From NCBI RefSeq assembly GCF_003268775.1, contig NZ_QLSU01000024.1:62001-126000 (forward strand): a stretch of DNA of 64,000 bases. Reading direction: 5' to 3'. This stretch comes from Paraburkholderia unamae. Lineage in GTDB: Bacteria > Pseudomonadota > Gammaproteobacteria > Burkholderiales > Burkholderiaceae. This document shows positions 1 through 8,708 of the stretch, in pieces. The first letter of the stretch is position 1; the number at the start of each line of letters is the position of its first letter. Made by a program: the position numbers and the translations under genes. The notes under the pieces are model-generated. The model had not been told where the DNA came from, did not search any database, and worked only from the letters and a program-made list of their open reading frames with translations.

Positions 1-895
1 GCACCGTCAATTCGCGCTTTGCGGTGATGTGCGCGCACTACCTGTTTGACGCGGACTTCTGCAACGTGGCCAGCGGCTGGGAGAAAGGCGTCGTCGAGAA
101 GAACGTGCAGGACAGCCGCCGGCGTATCTGGATTGAAGCGCGCGAGCAGCGATTCGGCAGTTTCGCCGATCTGAATGCATGGCTGGCGAGCCGGTGCCGG
201 TCGTTGTGGGAGCAGGTGAAGCATCCGGACTATCTGGAGCTGAGCATTGCCGACGTCTTCGAGCAGGAGCGCGCCCATCTGATGCCGATGCCGGCACCGT
301 TTGACGGTTACGTTGAACGCGCGGCCCGGGTGTCGTCGACGTGCCTGGTGGTGATCGGACGCAACCGCTACTCGGTACCATGCGAATTTGCTGGCCAGAT
401 GCTCAGCACGCGGCTCTATCCGGGTCGCGTCGCCGTAGTGGGCGATGACGCCGTGGTGGCCGAACACGAACGGCTGGCCGACGAAGGTCTGGTGCGTTAC
501 GACTGGCAGCACTACATCCCGCTGATCCAGCGCAAGCCCGGCGCACTGCGCAACGGCGCGCCGTTCCTACACATGCCCGGGCCGCAGCAACGCCTGCGCC
601 GGGCGCTGCTGCGCGAAACGGGCGGCGAGCGCGTGATGGCGAAAGTTCTGGCGCTGGTGCCGGAAACCGGCCTGGACGCCGTGCTGATTGCGGTCGAGCT
701 GGCACTTGAGCAGGCGCGCCCTCCGGGCGCGTGAGCGTCGAACATGTGGTGAACGTGCTGTCGCGCATGCGCAGTGTGCAGATGCCGCCGAAGATCGATA
801 CGGCGTTACAACTGACGACCCCGCCGCTGGCCGACACATCGCGCTACGACGGGCTGCGCCCGGCGCTGCAACAGCCGGAGGCCGGTCATGCGTGA
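1..895 (+). pseudogene. istA: IS21-family transposase IstA, 3' part, frameshifted
   Basis: The reading frame is open from the window edge, so the N-terminal half, which would hold the DDE core start, lies outside. What remains is the C-terminal IstA region (WEKGVVEKNV, then a beta-rich segment with RYSVPCEF), which acts with IstB in cut-and-paste transposition of IS21 elements. The frame stops at 732-734. One frame over it continues as VSVEHVVNVLSRMRS and ends at TGA 893-895, overlapping the istB start as intact IS21 operons do. Adding one C in the run near 719-721 would restore a single frame, so this is a one-base deletion or a sequencing error. IstA is probably non-functional if the base is really missing. 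Confidence 0.85.
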
Positions 896-1688
896 TCTGA
901 TCGTCGAACTCAAACAGTTGCGACTGCACGGCATGGCTGCGGGCTGGGGCGAACTGCTCGAACAGGGTAACGTCGAGGTGGCGTCTTCGCAGTGGCTGCT
1001 TGAACGGCTGCTGCAGGCCGAGAGTGCGGATCGGGCCGTGCGTTCGGTCAGCCACCAGATGAACGCGGCGAAGTTCCCGGTGCATCGGGACATCGCCGGC
1101 TTCGACTTCGATGGCTCGCCGGTCGATCGCCAACTCGTCATGCAACTGGCCAGCATGACGTTCACCGAGGGCGCGCAAAACCTGGTTCTGGTTGGCGGCC
1201 CGGGCTCGGGCAAGACGCATCTGGCGACGGCCATCGGCGCGTCCGGCATCATGCACCACGGCAAGCGCGTGCGCTTCTACTCGACCGTGGATCTGGCCAA
1301 CGCACTGGAGCAGGAAAAGGCGCAGGGCCGCGCCGGACGGATCGCTGCGAGCCTGCTGCGTCTCGACCTGGTCATTCTGGATGAACTCGGATATCTGCCC
1401 TTCAGCCAGGCCGGCGGGGCGTTGCTGTTCCATCTGCTGAGCCGCCTGTACGAGCATACGAGCGTTGCCGTCACAACGAATCTGGACTTCGCCGAATGGT
1501 CCAGTGTATTCGGCGACGCGAAGATGACCACGGCATTGCTGGACCGGCTGACGCACCACTGCCACATCGTGGAGACCGGCAACGAAAGCTACCGTTTCCG
1601 GCATAGCAGCGCCAGTGCAAAGAAACGCATCCGGTCGCGCGAAGCGGAGCGCAGAGGCGACGGCGCGAGCGCGGCCGAATCAGCCTGA
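888..1688 (+). CDS. istB: IS21-family helper ATPase IstB
   Basis: 266 residues, the usual length for IstB, the AAA+ ATPase that assembles on DNA and directs the IstA transposase to a target. Walker A is GGPGSGKTH (about residues 103-111) and Walker B is LVILDELGY (about 161-169). The ATG overlaps the end of the shifted istA frame, which indicates translational coupling. The C-terminus is basic (KKRIRSREAERR). The gene looks intact, but its istA partner carries a frameshift and the left end of the element lies outside the window. Confidence 0.92.
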   Translation: MRDLIVELKQLRLHGMAAGWGELLEQGNVEVASSQWLLERLLQAESADRAVRSVSHQMNAAKFPVHRDIAGFDFDGSPVDRQLVMQLASMTFTEGAQNLVLVGGPGSGKTHLATAIGASGIMHHGKRVRFYSTVDLANALEQEKAQGRAGRIAASLLRLDLVILDELGYLPFSQAGGALLFHLLSRLYEHTSVAVTTNLDFAEWSSVFGDAKMTTALLDRLTHHCHIVETGNESYRFRHSSASAKKRIRSREAERRGDGASAAESA

Positions 1689-1837
1689 CGTCGTTCGCAA
1701 GCGCAGGGGAATCTGCTACGGGCTACGCCCTTCGCAGCTTCCCCTGCGCAACGCACCCTCATACGCAGGAGGACAACGACCCCCGAAACCCATACACTTA
1801 TCCACAACCGGTCCTGCTTCAGACCGGCCTCCACCCC

Positions 1838-1887
1838 GGCTCAAAATTCAATCGGCCCGGTGGCTCAAAATTCCGTCGGCGCGGACA
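1838..1887 (+). repeat. Right terminal repeats of the first IS21 element
   Basis: Two copies of an 18-bp unit beginning ggctcaaaattc lie at 1838-1855 and 1862-1879, 24 bp apart, as expected for the multiple IstA-binding sites at IS21 ends. The outer tip read inward is TGTCCGCGCCGACGGAATTT, so the element most likely ends at 1887. The sequence just beyond is coding sequence of a disrupted gene on the other strand. Confidence 0.75.
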
Positions 1888-2339
1888 GTCATGGTCGCCA
1901 TTTCCTTGGGCGTATCGGACGCAGAGGTCGGCAGCTTGCTGAACTTGCCGGACTGAGCCAGTTTGACCAGGCCGTCGGCGATTCTGGCGGAATTGCTCGC
2001 CTGCGACGAGACAGACGAAACCACGTCCTTGAGCGACGAGAGGCGCGGGAGCAGCGTCGGATTCGCAGTCGCGCCGGAAACCAGCGAGGAGCTTTCATCT
2101 GCCAGCTGCTTGTCCTTCAGCACGCCGACCATATAGGAAAACGCCGCGTTGCTGAACTGGGTAAGCTGGTGCTTGTTCATGGCCGAGATTTTCGCCTGCA
2201 CCTTGTCACTGTCGAGCGCCTTCTGCACGATGGCCGCATTGTCAGCGTCGATCTTCGCGAGAGCGGCGTCGCGTTCTTTCGGGTCGGCGATACTGTTCGC
2301 TGCGTCGCGCTTGGCCTTCTGGGCTTCGATCACGTTCTG
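1888..2339 (-). pseudogene. Remnant of an Ala/Lys-rich helical protein, cut at both ends
   Basis: An open frame of about 150 codons reads DQNVIEAQKAKRDAANSIAD through KEMATMT. It is rich in Ala, Lys, Ser and Asp and predicted helical, like periplasmic or lipoprotein-type proteins of unknown function. At the 3' side it runs straight into the IS21 terminus at 1887, after which the frame reads only IS sequence. Upstream there is an in-frame stop beyond about 2340 and no signal peptide, so the N-terminus is also lost. I do not recognise the family. Confidence 0.55.
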
Positions 2340-2502
2340 ATCTCATCGTGCTAGAGCGCCGGGTTTGGCTTGCGGCTGCATTAGCTCGGCTACTGACGAG
2401 GTCATGGCCGAAGTGACAGCATGCCAGGGCCGGCCGCTTGAGCCAATGTGAAGTTGACCCGCGAAAACGGACACCTATTCTTTTTGAAGAGGAGGTGCCG
2501 AA

Positions 2503-2985
2503 ATGGGCAAGCATCGTACCCCATACCCCTTGGAATTCCGCGCCCACATGGTCGAACTGGTGAAGGCCGGCCGAACGCCTGAGGAGTTCGCCCGCGAGTT
2601 CGAGCCAACCGCACAGACGATCATCGACTGGGTCGCCCAGGCCGAGCTCGATACATTTGCCGAGGGACTATGGGGCCGGAAATTCCCGCCGGTCAACGCC
2701 GCCTGGCGCAGCGCCTGGGATCGCGTGATTCCGTTTTTCGCCTTTCCACCGGCTGTGCGCAAGGCTATATACACTACGAACGCCATCGAGAATATCAACT
2801 CGCAGCTGCGCAAGATCATCAAGACCCGCTGCCACTTCCCGACCAATGAAGCGGCAACGAAGCCTATCTGGCTGGCACTGCGCAACATCACTGCCGATTG
2901 GGGCCGCGCCGCTCATGACTGGAAGGTCGCCATGAGCCAGTTCGCGATCCTCTCTGAGGATCGATTCGTTCGACCATTCGTGTGA
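2503..2985 (+). pseudogene. Chimeric transposase: IS3-type OrfA N-terminus fused to IS256 C-terminus
   Basis: Residues 1 to about 49 (GKHRTPYPLEFRAHMVELVK through TIIDWVAQAEL) are the helix-turn-helix N-terminus of an IS3-family OrfA. From about residue 50 (TFAEGLWGRKFPP, then YTTNAIENINSQLRKIIKTR and WLALRNITADWG) the sequence is the C-terminal third of an IS256-family transposase. The junction near 2649 is in frame. The catalytic DDE core of either parent is not complete, so the 160-residue product should not transpose. A good ribosome binding site (gaggaggtg) precedes the ATG, so a DNA-binding chimera could still be made. Confidence 0.8.
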
Positions 2986-2999
2986 ATTTCAACCCGCCT

Positions 3000-3023
3000 C
3001 GAACACGGAAATTCTGACGCCCC
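3000..3023 (+). repeat. Residual IS256-type right terminal repeat
   Basis: The sequence cgaacacggaaattctgacg at 3000-3019 and following bases matches the general form of IS256-family terminal inverted repeats (inward reading GGGGCGTCAGAATTTCCGTG). It lies 15 bp after the chimeric transposase stop. No matching left repeat remains, which agrees with loss of the 5' part of that element. Confidence 0.5.
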
Positions 3024-3071
3024 GGGGGAATATGGTGACAACACGGACACAACCCAAGCCTAGGCTGAAAT

Positions 3072-3872
3072 TCAAGTGAGACCGAGGGTCGCTCTGGCCT
3101 CAACGGCTCGAAGAAACCTTATGAGTTCCTCGTTGAAGCGTTCCGCTTCCTCCATCGGCAGCATGTGCGCGGCACCGGCAATCACAACTATCGCGGCTCC
3201 CGCGATATCCCGTGCGAGGGGAGCACTCGCATCCGGTGGCGTGTTGCGGTCCTCGTCGCCCACTAGAATCAAGGAGGGACATCGGATGCCGCTGAGACGG
3301 TCCGTTGCATCGAAATTGGCAATCTCTGTCCAAGCTACCGCATAGACGTCGGGATCCATGGCAAGCATCGTCTTGGTGAGCCGTTCGAGAAGATCGGGGC
3401 GCCGCTGGCGGGTGCTGTCCGCGAGCGACAGCGGTAGCGATGGGAGTGCCGCGCTCATACCTTGAGCGCGTATTGCAGAACTGTGACCGCGCAGGTAGCC
3501 TCTAGCTTCGTCCGAAAAGCTGGCAGCCGTGGCCGCAAGGGTCAGGCTTCGTACGCGGTCCGGGTAAGAGATTGCGAGCTGTTGGGCGACCATGCCGCCA
3601 AAGGAATGGCCCACGACATGCACCGACAAGGAACCGAGATCGTCGATCACCGTGGCCACATCGCTTGCAAGATCGGCGATGCTGCCGCTATGTGGCGCAC
3701 GCGCGGAACGCCCGTGGCCGGGGAGGTCTAGCGCGACGACGTGATGGTGCGCCGTCAAGGCTTCTATCTGACGATCCCAGTAGGTCAGGTCGAGTCCGAC
3801 CGCATGTATGAGAATGACCGTGCTGCGCTCAGCCGGGCCACCCTTCACGACGTTCAGATTTGATGAAGTCAT
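3072..3872 (-). CDS. Alpha/beta hydrolase, 3-oxoadipate enol-lactonase-like
   Basis: 266 residues with the full hydrolase triad: nucleophile elbow GHSFGGM (about residue 92), acid in LVGDEDRNTPP (about 209) and His in AGAAHMLP (about 236). The oxyanion region is LIHAVGLDLTYW. The layout resembles PcaD-type enol-lactonases and related C-C or ester hydrolases; the substrate cannot be read from sequence. It follows the MDR reductase at 3890-4969 on the same strand with only 17 bp between them, so the two are probably co-transcribed and controlled from the divergent region next to the XRE regulator. Confidence 0.85.
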   Translation of the reverse strand: MTSSNLNVVKGGPAERSTVILIHAVGLDLTYWDRQIEALTAHHHVVALDLPGHGRSARAPHSGSIADLASDVATVIDDLGSLSVHVVGHSFGGMVAQQLAISYPDRVRSLTLAATAASFSDEARGYLRGHSSAIRAQGMSAALPSLPLSLADSTRQRRPDLLERLTKTMLAMDPDVYAVAWTEIANFDATDRLSGIRCPSLILVGDEDRNTPPDASAPLARDIAGAAIVVIAGAAHMLPMEEAERFNEELIRFLRAVEARATLGLT

Positions 3873-3889
3873 GAGTTATCCCGATGGGG

Positions 3890-4969
3890 TCACGGACGGA
3901 CGACCGTGAGATTGAAGGCGCCGGCGTGCGTCGAGGCATGGTCGATCGCGTGATTAATGTCCTCTATCGCAAATTCGGCCAATGCGAAATGTTCCAGTTG
4001 TAGAAGACCACTGCGCACAAGCGCGATGCAGTCCGGGATGATCTCGCGTGAATACATCCACTGTCCTGAAACTGTGATCAGGTTTCGCATGATCCAGGGA
4101 TAGGGTAATGCGAGATCCTCGCCTCCCAGCATCCCGACGCCGCCCATCAGAACGGTGCGGCCATATGGCCGCACCGCCATGAGTGCGGTGCGAGCCAGTG
4201 AAGCGGGCGCCGACGGAGGCAGGAAGTCGAGTACCGCGTCGATCCGCTGCGGACTAGCCTGTCGCATGGCTGCGGCATCCATCTCGGCGTCGCCAGTGAG
4301 ATGAACGGGGCATAGGCGCTGTCCGAAACGGTGGACGAGTTCGGATAAGGCCTGGGCATTGCGGCCGGCGGCGAGAACACGCCCCGCGCCCATCGCCATG
4401 GCGATGGCGATAGCGGCACTGCCAAAGTTCCCGGTTGCGCCGCTGACGAGCAGTGTCTCGCCAGCCTGCAGTTCCATGCGACGCAGTCCACCATAGGCGA
4501 TCAGAAGCGTTACCAGTGCGCACCATCGACCTGCGTCTTTCTCCTCAATCGCGCCGATCGGAATGGCGTTCTCGGTGGGAACCCGCATGCGGCTAGCGAA
4601 AGGGCCGTTGCCGAAATAGCTCTGCAATTTGAGGCCCCCTTCGCCGCGCGCGCTCCATCCCTGCAGTGTGATGTCGGGCGTCCGGGCATCATCTCGCGAA
4701 CGTACGGTCGGATCGCAGAACACCCAGTCGCCTATTGCGAGCTTGGTGGCGTCGGGGCCGACCGCTCCTACACGACCGATCGCACCGCAGCCAGGAATGG
4801 TGGGCAGCTTGAGCGAGTAGCGCCGCTTGCCGCTGAAAACCTCGTCTGTGTAGGACAGGACAGGCGCGGCCACGACGTCGACGATGACCTCGCCCGTTCC
4901 AAGCACCGGGTCATTGACTTCGCCCACCTGGAGCGGAGTTCCAAATTCCTTAAGTATCACTGCCTTCAT
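3890..4969 (-). CDS. Medium-chain dehydrogenase/reductase, quinone-oxidoreductase-like
   Basis: 359 residues. The N-terminal GroES-like domain starts MKAVILKEFGTPLQVGEVND. The Rossmann domain has the dinucleotide-binding stretch LVSGATGNFGSAAIAIAMAM (about residues 170-190). The structural-zinc Cys cluster of classical alcohol dehydrogenases is absent, which favours a zinc-free NADPH-dependent quinone or enone reductase. It is the first gene of a probable two-gene operon with the hydrolase and is transcribed away from the XRE regulator at 5052, which is the likely controller. Confidence 0.85.
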   Translation of the reverse strand: MKAVILKEFGTPLQVGEVNDPVLGTGEVIVDVVAAPVLSYTDEVFSGKRRYSLKLPTIPGCGAIGRVGAVGPDATKLAIGDWVFCDPTVRSRDDARTPDITLQGWSARGEGGLKLQSYFGNGPFASRMRVPTENAIPIGAIEEKDAGRWCALVTLLIAYGGLRRMELQAGETLLVSGATGNFGSAAIAIAMAMGAGRVLAAGRNAQALSELVHRFGQRLCPVHLTGDAEMDAAAMRQASPQRIDAVLDFLPPSAPASLARTALMAVRPYGRTVLMGGVGMLGGEDLALPYPWIMRNLITVSGQWMYSREIIPDCIALVRSGLLQLEHFALAEFAIEDINHAIDHASTHAGAFNLTVVRP

Positions 4970-5033
4970 ATCGCCTCCCTTGATCGCGTCTGAGCAGAAT
5001 ACGAAGCCTCGACAATCGTCTCCAGAGCCGGCA

Positions 5034-5047
5034 TCATACTAGTATGA
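5034..5047. promoter_or_regulatory. 14-bp perfect palindrome between MDR gene and XRE gene
   Basis: TCATACTAGTATGA is fully self-complementary. It lies in the 82-bp divergent intergenic region, only 4 bp before the XRE start codon. This is the position expected for an autoregulatory operator controlling both the XRE gene and the MDR-hydrolase operon. Its role is inferred from position and symmetry. Confidence 0.55.
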
Positions 5048-5051
5048 GACT

Positions 5052-5894
5052 ATGCTACTTTGGAGCAAGGCCTTGACCGCGCCCAACATCGCGCTTGGTA
5101 ATTTTTTGCGGGCACGGCGTGAGAGGCTCGATCCGGGCACGAGCGGAACGGCGAGAGGGCGCCGCCGCACCCCTGGGTTGCGCCGTGAGGAAGTCGCCGA
5201 AGCGGCGGGAATCAGCACCGAGTGGTATATCAAGCTCGAACAGGGCCGCGCGGTTGCGCCTTCGCCCACCACGATCGATGCCCTGGCAAGGGCACTCAGA
5301 CTGAACGCGGTGGAGCATGCTCACCTGCGCCGTCTCGCTGATGTGAAGAGTCAGCCTGCGTTCTTTCGCGAGAAGGTGCCTTCCACGATAGAGAGATTCG
5401 TTGATAGCCTGCCGCATCCCGCGTACATCACAGGTCGTCGTTGGGACATCCGGGCCTGGAACGATGCAGCGGCTCGGCTCTTCGAGTTTGACAAGATGTC
5501 TCCCGAGGACCGGAACCTGCTGTTTTACATGCTCACCGACCACCGCGCACGGCGCGTATTCGGAGAAAGTTGGTCGAATGAAGCGCAGCGGCTCGTCGCG
5601 TTGTTCCGGCCGACGTACGATCTTTGGGCATACGACCGCGCTTTCGTGCAATTGCTGGAACGGGTGCGGGAAGGGTGCGGCGAATTCGGGCACTGGTGGA
5701 AAGTTCACGCTGTTCAATCGGCCTCGTCGGGAACCAAGCGGCTTCATCACCCGAGCGAGGGTCCTATCTGTTTCGAATATGCGACATTCCAGGCCAATGA
5801 TGACCCGGGGCTCAAATTGGCGGTTTACCTTCCTATCGCATTTAGCCACTCTTATGAAGATTCGCCTCGACTGCTATGCAAGGACGCGGACTGA
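5052..5894 (+). CDS. XRE-family regulator with MmyB-like ligand-binding domain
   Basis: 280 residues. The helix-turn-helix lies at about residues 15-90 (RRTPGLRREEVAEAAGISTE then WYIKLEQGRAVAPSP), the characteristic sequence of MmyB-type regulators. The C-terminal half (about 105-280; PAYITGRRWDIRAWNDAAAR, FYMLTD, FGHWWKVH) is the PAS-like MmyB domain thought to bind a fatty-acid-like ligand. Such genes usually repress a neighbouring oxidoreductase. Here it is divergent from the MDR-hydrolase pair, with a palindrome in the shared promoter region. The gene appears intact and full length. Confidence 0.9.
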   Translation: MLLWSKALTAPNIALGNFLRARRERLDPGTSGTARGRRRTPGLRREEVAEAAGISTEWYIKLEQGRAVAPSPTTIDALARALRLNAVEHAHLRRLADVKSQPAFFREKVPSTIERFVDSLPHPAYITGRRWDIRAWNDAAARLFEFDKMSPEDRNLLFYMLTDHRARRVFGESWSNEAQRLVALFRPTYDLWAYDRAFVQLLERVREGCGEFGHWWKVHAVQSASSGTKRLHHPSEGPICFEYATFQANDDPGLKLAVYLPIAFSHSYEDSPRLLCKDAD

Positions 5895-6088
5895 TGACGA
5901 AAACTCCGAGACCTCGGCCTGGGTCTGACTGTCGATCTCACTCGCAAGCCCGTCCACTCCGGCCCGACCTTGCTCGCACGGATACTGTGAAATCTAGGTC
6001 CGCACTAGGTTCGGATTGATGCCGTGATCCATCGCTGTGCGCGCTGTCGACACCCGGCTTGAGGCATGCCTGTATCAGATCGCGTGTT

Positions 6089-6093
6089 GCGCT
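6089..6093 (+). repeat. Left target-site duplication of the IS21 element (gcgct)
   Basis: The five bases gcgct immediately before the element tip TGTCA recur as gcgct at 8704-8708 immediately after the right tip. IS21-family elements usually duplicate 4-8 bp. Confidence 0.8.
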
Positions 6094-6100
6094 TGTCAGC

Positions 6101-6193
6101 GGGCGGCGTTATAGAGCCAATCCGGGGGCGGCGCAATGAAGCCAGTTCAGGGGCGGCGTAATCGAGCCACCTCATGGGCGGCGTAAAGAAGCC
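6101..6193 (+). repeat. Four left-end IstA-binding repeats at exact 25-bp period
   Basis: The unit gggcggcgtaatNgagcc (18 bp, with small changes) starts at 6101, 6126, 6151 and 6176. The right end has two inverted copies at 8655-8672 and 8679-8696. Multiple terminal repeats are typical of IS21 elements. They lie upstream of istA and may overlap its promoter. Confidence 0.8.
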
Positions 6194-6277
6194 ACCCTGT
6201 GGCGCCGGCGGTAGCGGGCACAAGTGCAGTTCGAACTTTCCAAGTCGGTACGCTCGGTTCTTTTGAGCGGAGCGCCT

Positions 6278-7822
6278 ATGGCCAACAGGAGGTTCGAATT
6301 GTTTGAGTATCGTCATATCCTTGTGCGCATGCGACGCGGTGATTCCGACCGCGACATCGCGCGGCGACGCCTGATGGGCCGAGCCAAGCTTGCAGCACTA
6401 CGGCAGGAAGCCCAGTCGCGAGGCTGGCTCGATCCGACGCAGCCCATGCCGGAAGACCCCGAGATCGCCAGCGTCCTCAACAGCGTTCCGAGACAGGTGC
6501 CACGCAGTAGCGTCTCGACGGTTGAGCCGTACCGCGAGCAGGTTCGCGAGTGGCTCGCCGCCAGCGTCCAGGGCACCACAATCCATGCAGCCCTTCAGCG
6601 CAATCACGGCTATACCGGCAGTTACGATGCCGTGAAGCGCATGCTGCGCCGTCTGGCGGCCGAACGCGTCGTCAAGGCAACGACGATCCTCGAGTTCGCG
6701 CCCGCCGAAGCCGCCCAGGTTGATTTCGGCGCCGGCCCCGTGCTCACGCACGAGTCTGGTATCCCGCTCAAGACGTGGATCTTCGTGATGACCCTGTGCT
6801 GGTCCCGGCATCAGTATGCCGAGGTCGTCCTGGACCAGACCGTCGAGACGTGGCTGGCCTGTCATCGCCGTGCCTTCGAATGGTTCGGGGGCTGTCCTTC
6901 CCGGGTGACGATCGACAACGCCAAGTGCGCGATCATCCGGCACTGCCTGCACAGTCCTGAGGTTCAGCGCTCCTACGCGGGGCTCGCCGAAGCATACGGT
7001 TTCCGCATCGACCCATGCCCGCCGCACGACCCGGCCAAGAAGGGAATCGTTGAATCCGGAGTCAAGTACGTCAAGAAGTCCTTCGTACCACTACGCGAGT
7101 TCCGCGATCTGGCCGACGCGAACCGGCAGTTGCGCGAGTGGATCATGCAGCGCGCCGGCGTGCGCGATCACGGCACCACACACGAGCAACCGCTCACGCG
7201 TTTCGCGATCGAGCGACCGCTGCTCACGCGCCTGCCCGATGTGCCGCCGGTACTGGCTGTGTGGTCTGAGGTCAAGGTGCATACGGATGGGCACGTCGTC
7301 TACAGGAAGGCGCTGTACTCCGTGCCCTTCACGCTGGTGGGCAAGCAACTGTGGCTCAAGGCCACCGACACGGTCGTGCAGGCGTTCCACCGGCACGAGC
7401 TCGTCGCCACTCATCCGAGGCTACGCAAGCCCGGGGACCGCCATACCGTGCGCGATCATCAGCCACCCGAAGCGCAAGCGTGGCTCGAGCACGATCCCCA
7501 GTGGTGCCTCGCGCGCGCGAAGGATATCGGCCCGGCCTGCCACGCCGTCATCCTCGCGATGTTCAACAACACGGTGCTTGAGAACCTGCGCGGCGCCCAG
7601 GGCATCGTGCGGCTGCGCGAGAAGGTCGGCGATGCACGGCTGAACGCTGCATGCGAGCGCGCGCTCGCGTTCTCCAGCCCCCAGTATCGCACCATCAAGA
7701 CGATCCTCGACAAGGGACTCGACAGCGAGGCGGCGACGCCATCCGCGACTACGGCGCCCACTGATACCTACCTGAACGGTGGCCGCTTCGGCCGCGACCT
7801 TCAATCCCTTCTGATCCATTGA
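6278..7822 (+). CDS. istA: IS21-family transposase IstA
   Basis: 514 residues from ATG 6278 (MANRRFELFEYRHILVRMRR). This start is preferred over the track's upstream GTG-type start, which would lie outside the normal protein. It has an N-terminal helix-turn-helix region, then the DDE core: AAQVDFGAGPV (first Asp), SRVTIDNAKCAII (second Asp) and PHDPAKKGIVESGVKYVKKS (catalytic Glu). The C-terminal beta-barrel part contains ALYSVPFTLV. It is followed 7 bp later by istB. It is not close in sequence to the istA fragment at the window start. Confidence 0.93.
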   Translation: MANRRFELFEYRHILVRMRRGDSDRDIARRRLMGRAKLAALRQEAQSRGWLDPTQPMPEDPEIASVLNSVPRQVPRSSVSTVEPYREQVREWLAASVQGTTIHAALQRNHGYTGSYDAVKRMLRRLAAERVVKATTILEFAPAEAAQVDFGAGPVLTHESGIPLKTWIFVMTLCWSRHQYAEVVLDQTVETWLACHRRAFEWFGGCPSRVTIDNAKCAIIRHCLHSPEVQRSYAGLAEAYGFRIDPCPPHDPAKKGIVESGVKYVKKSFVPLREFRDLADANRQLREWIMQRAGVRDHGTTHEQPLTRFAIERPLLTRLPDVPPVLAVWSEVKVHTDGHVVYRKALYSVPFTLVGKQLWLKATDTVVQAFHRHELVATHPRLRKPGDRHTVRDHQPPEAQAWLEHDPQWCLARAKDIGPACHAVILAMFNNTVLENLRGAQGIVRLREKVGDARLNAACERALAFSSPQYRTIKTILDKGLDSEAATPSATTAPTDTYLNGGRFGRDLQSLLIH

Positions 7823-7829
7823 GCCGACC

Positions 7830-8618
7830 ATGAATCCGAGTCCCGAACTGAACACCATCCTCAAGCAGCTGCGCCTCTCGGGCATCCTTGACTCGATCGA
7901 ACAGCGAAACCGTGAAGCCATTGACGGGCAGCTTGCCTACACCGAGTTCCTCGCCATGCTGCTGCACGACGAAATCGCGCGGCGCGACACGAAGAAGCTG
8001 GGCGTACGGCTTGCCCGCGCCGGCTTCGCGATGGGCAAAACGCTCGAGACGTTCAACTTCGATCTGGTGCCCAAGCTGAATCGAACCTACATCCACGATC
8101 TGGCCACCGGCCGCTACATCGACGAGAAGGTCTGCGTTCTACTGGTCGGCGGAACAGGCGTCGGCAAATCCCATCTGGCGCAGGCACTGGGTCACTGCGC
8201 GGCCAGGCAGGGGCGTGACGTGCTGTTCATCTCGCAGACGGATCTGCTCAAGAAGCTGCACGCGGCCCGCGCCACGGGCTTGTACGAGCGCAAGTTCCAG
8301 CAGTTCGTGCGCGTGCCACTGCTCATCATCGACGACTTCGCTGTCAAACCGCTACACCCGCCCCACGACGAAGACTTCCACGATCTGATCGCCGCCAGGT
8401 ACGAGCGGGCGGCTTCCATCGTCACGTCAAATCTGGATCTGAGCGAATGGGGAGACGCGTTCCCCGACAACCGCATCCTGGGCGCCGCGACGCTGGACCG
8501 GCTACGCCACGGCGCCTATCGCGTCGTGATCGACGGTGAGAGCTTCCGCAAACCCAAACCGATGCCAGGAAACAGTGAAAACGCGGTTGCCAAACTGGGC
8601 AAAAAACCGCATTCTTGA
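7830..8618 (+). CDS. istB: IS21-family helper ATPase IstB
   Basis: 262 residues. Walker A is LVGGTGVGKSHLAQ (about residues 106-119) and Walker B is PLLIIDDFAVKPL (about 165-177). A Sensor-like segment SIVTSNLDLSEWG follows. AAA+ ATPase that loads target DNA for IstA. It starts 7 bp after istA within the same IS and appears intact. Confidence 0.93.
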   Translation: MNPSPELNTILKQLRLSGILDSIEQRNREAIDGQLAYTEFLAMLLHDEIARRDTKKLGVRLARAGFAMGKTLETFNFDLVPKLNRTYIHDLATGRYIDEKVCVLLVGGTGVGKSHLAQALGHCAARQGRDVLFISQTDLLKKLHAARATGLYERKFQQFVRVPLLIIDDFAVKPLHPPHDEDFHDLIAARYERAASIVTSNLDLSEWGDAFPDNRILGAATLDRLRHGAYRVVIDGESFRKPKPMPGNSENAVAKLGKKPHS

Positions 8619-8703
8619 GCCCGTTCGAATCTGCGCTTTACCCCCGTTTCTGCCGGCTCCATTACGCCGCCCATCCCCGGCTCGATTACGCCGCCCCGTG
8701 ACA

Positions 8704-8708
8704 GCGCT
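8704..8708 (+). repeat. Right target-site duplication of the IS21 element (gcgct)
   Basis: Matches the five bases directly left of the element at 6089-6093. Together they show a simple insertion with no later deletion on either side. Confidence 0.8.

Larger units (their letters stand above)
6094..8703 (+). mobile_element. Complete IS21-family insertion sequence, 2610 bp
   Basis: The left tip TGTCAGCGGGCGGCGTTATA and the right tip read inward (TGTCACGGGGCGGCGTAATC) form imperfect terminal inverted repeats starting with TGT. Inside are istA and istB in the usual order and spacing. The element is flanked by the 5-bp direct repeat gcgct. Multiple internal terminal repeats are present at both ends. 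Nothing is visibly broken, so it may be active. It sits in a stretch without an evident gene. Confidence 0.9.

Noticed and set aside
6101..6193. Four evenly spaced repeats that look like a small CRISPR array
   Set aside because: The units are 18 bp with 7-bp gaps, lie at the tip of an IS21 element and recur inverted at its other end, so they are transposase-binding repeats.
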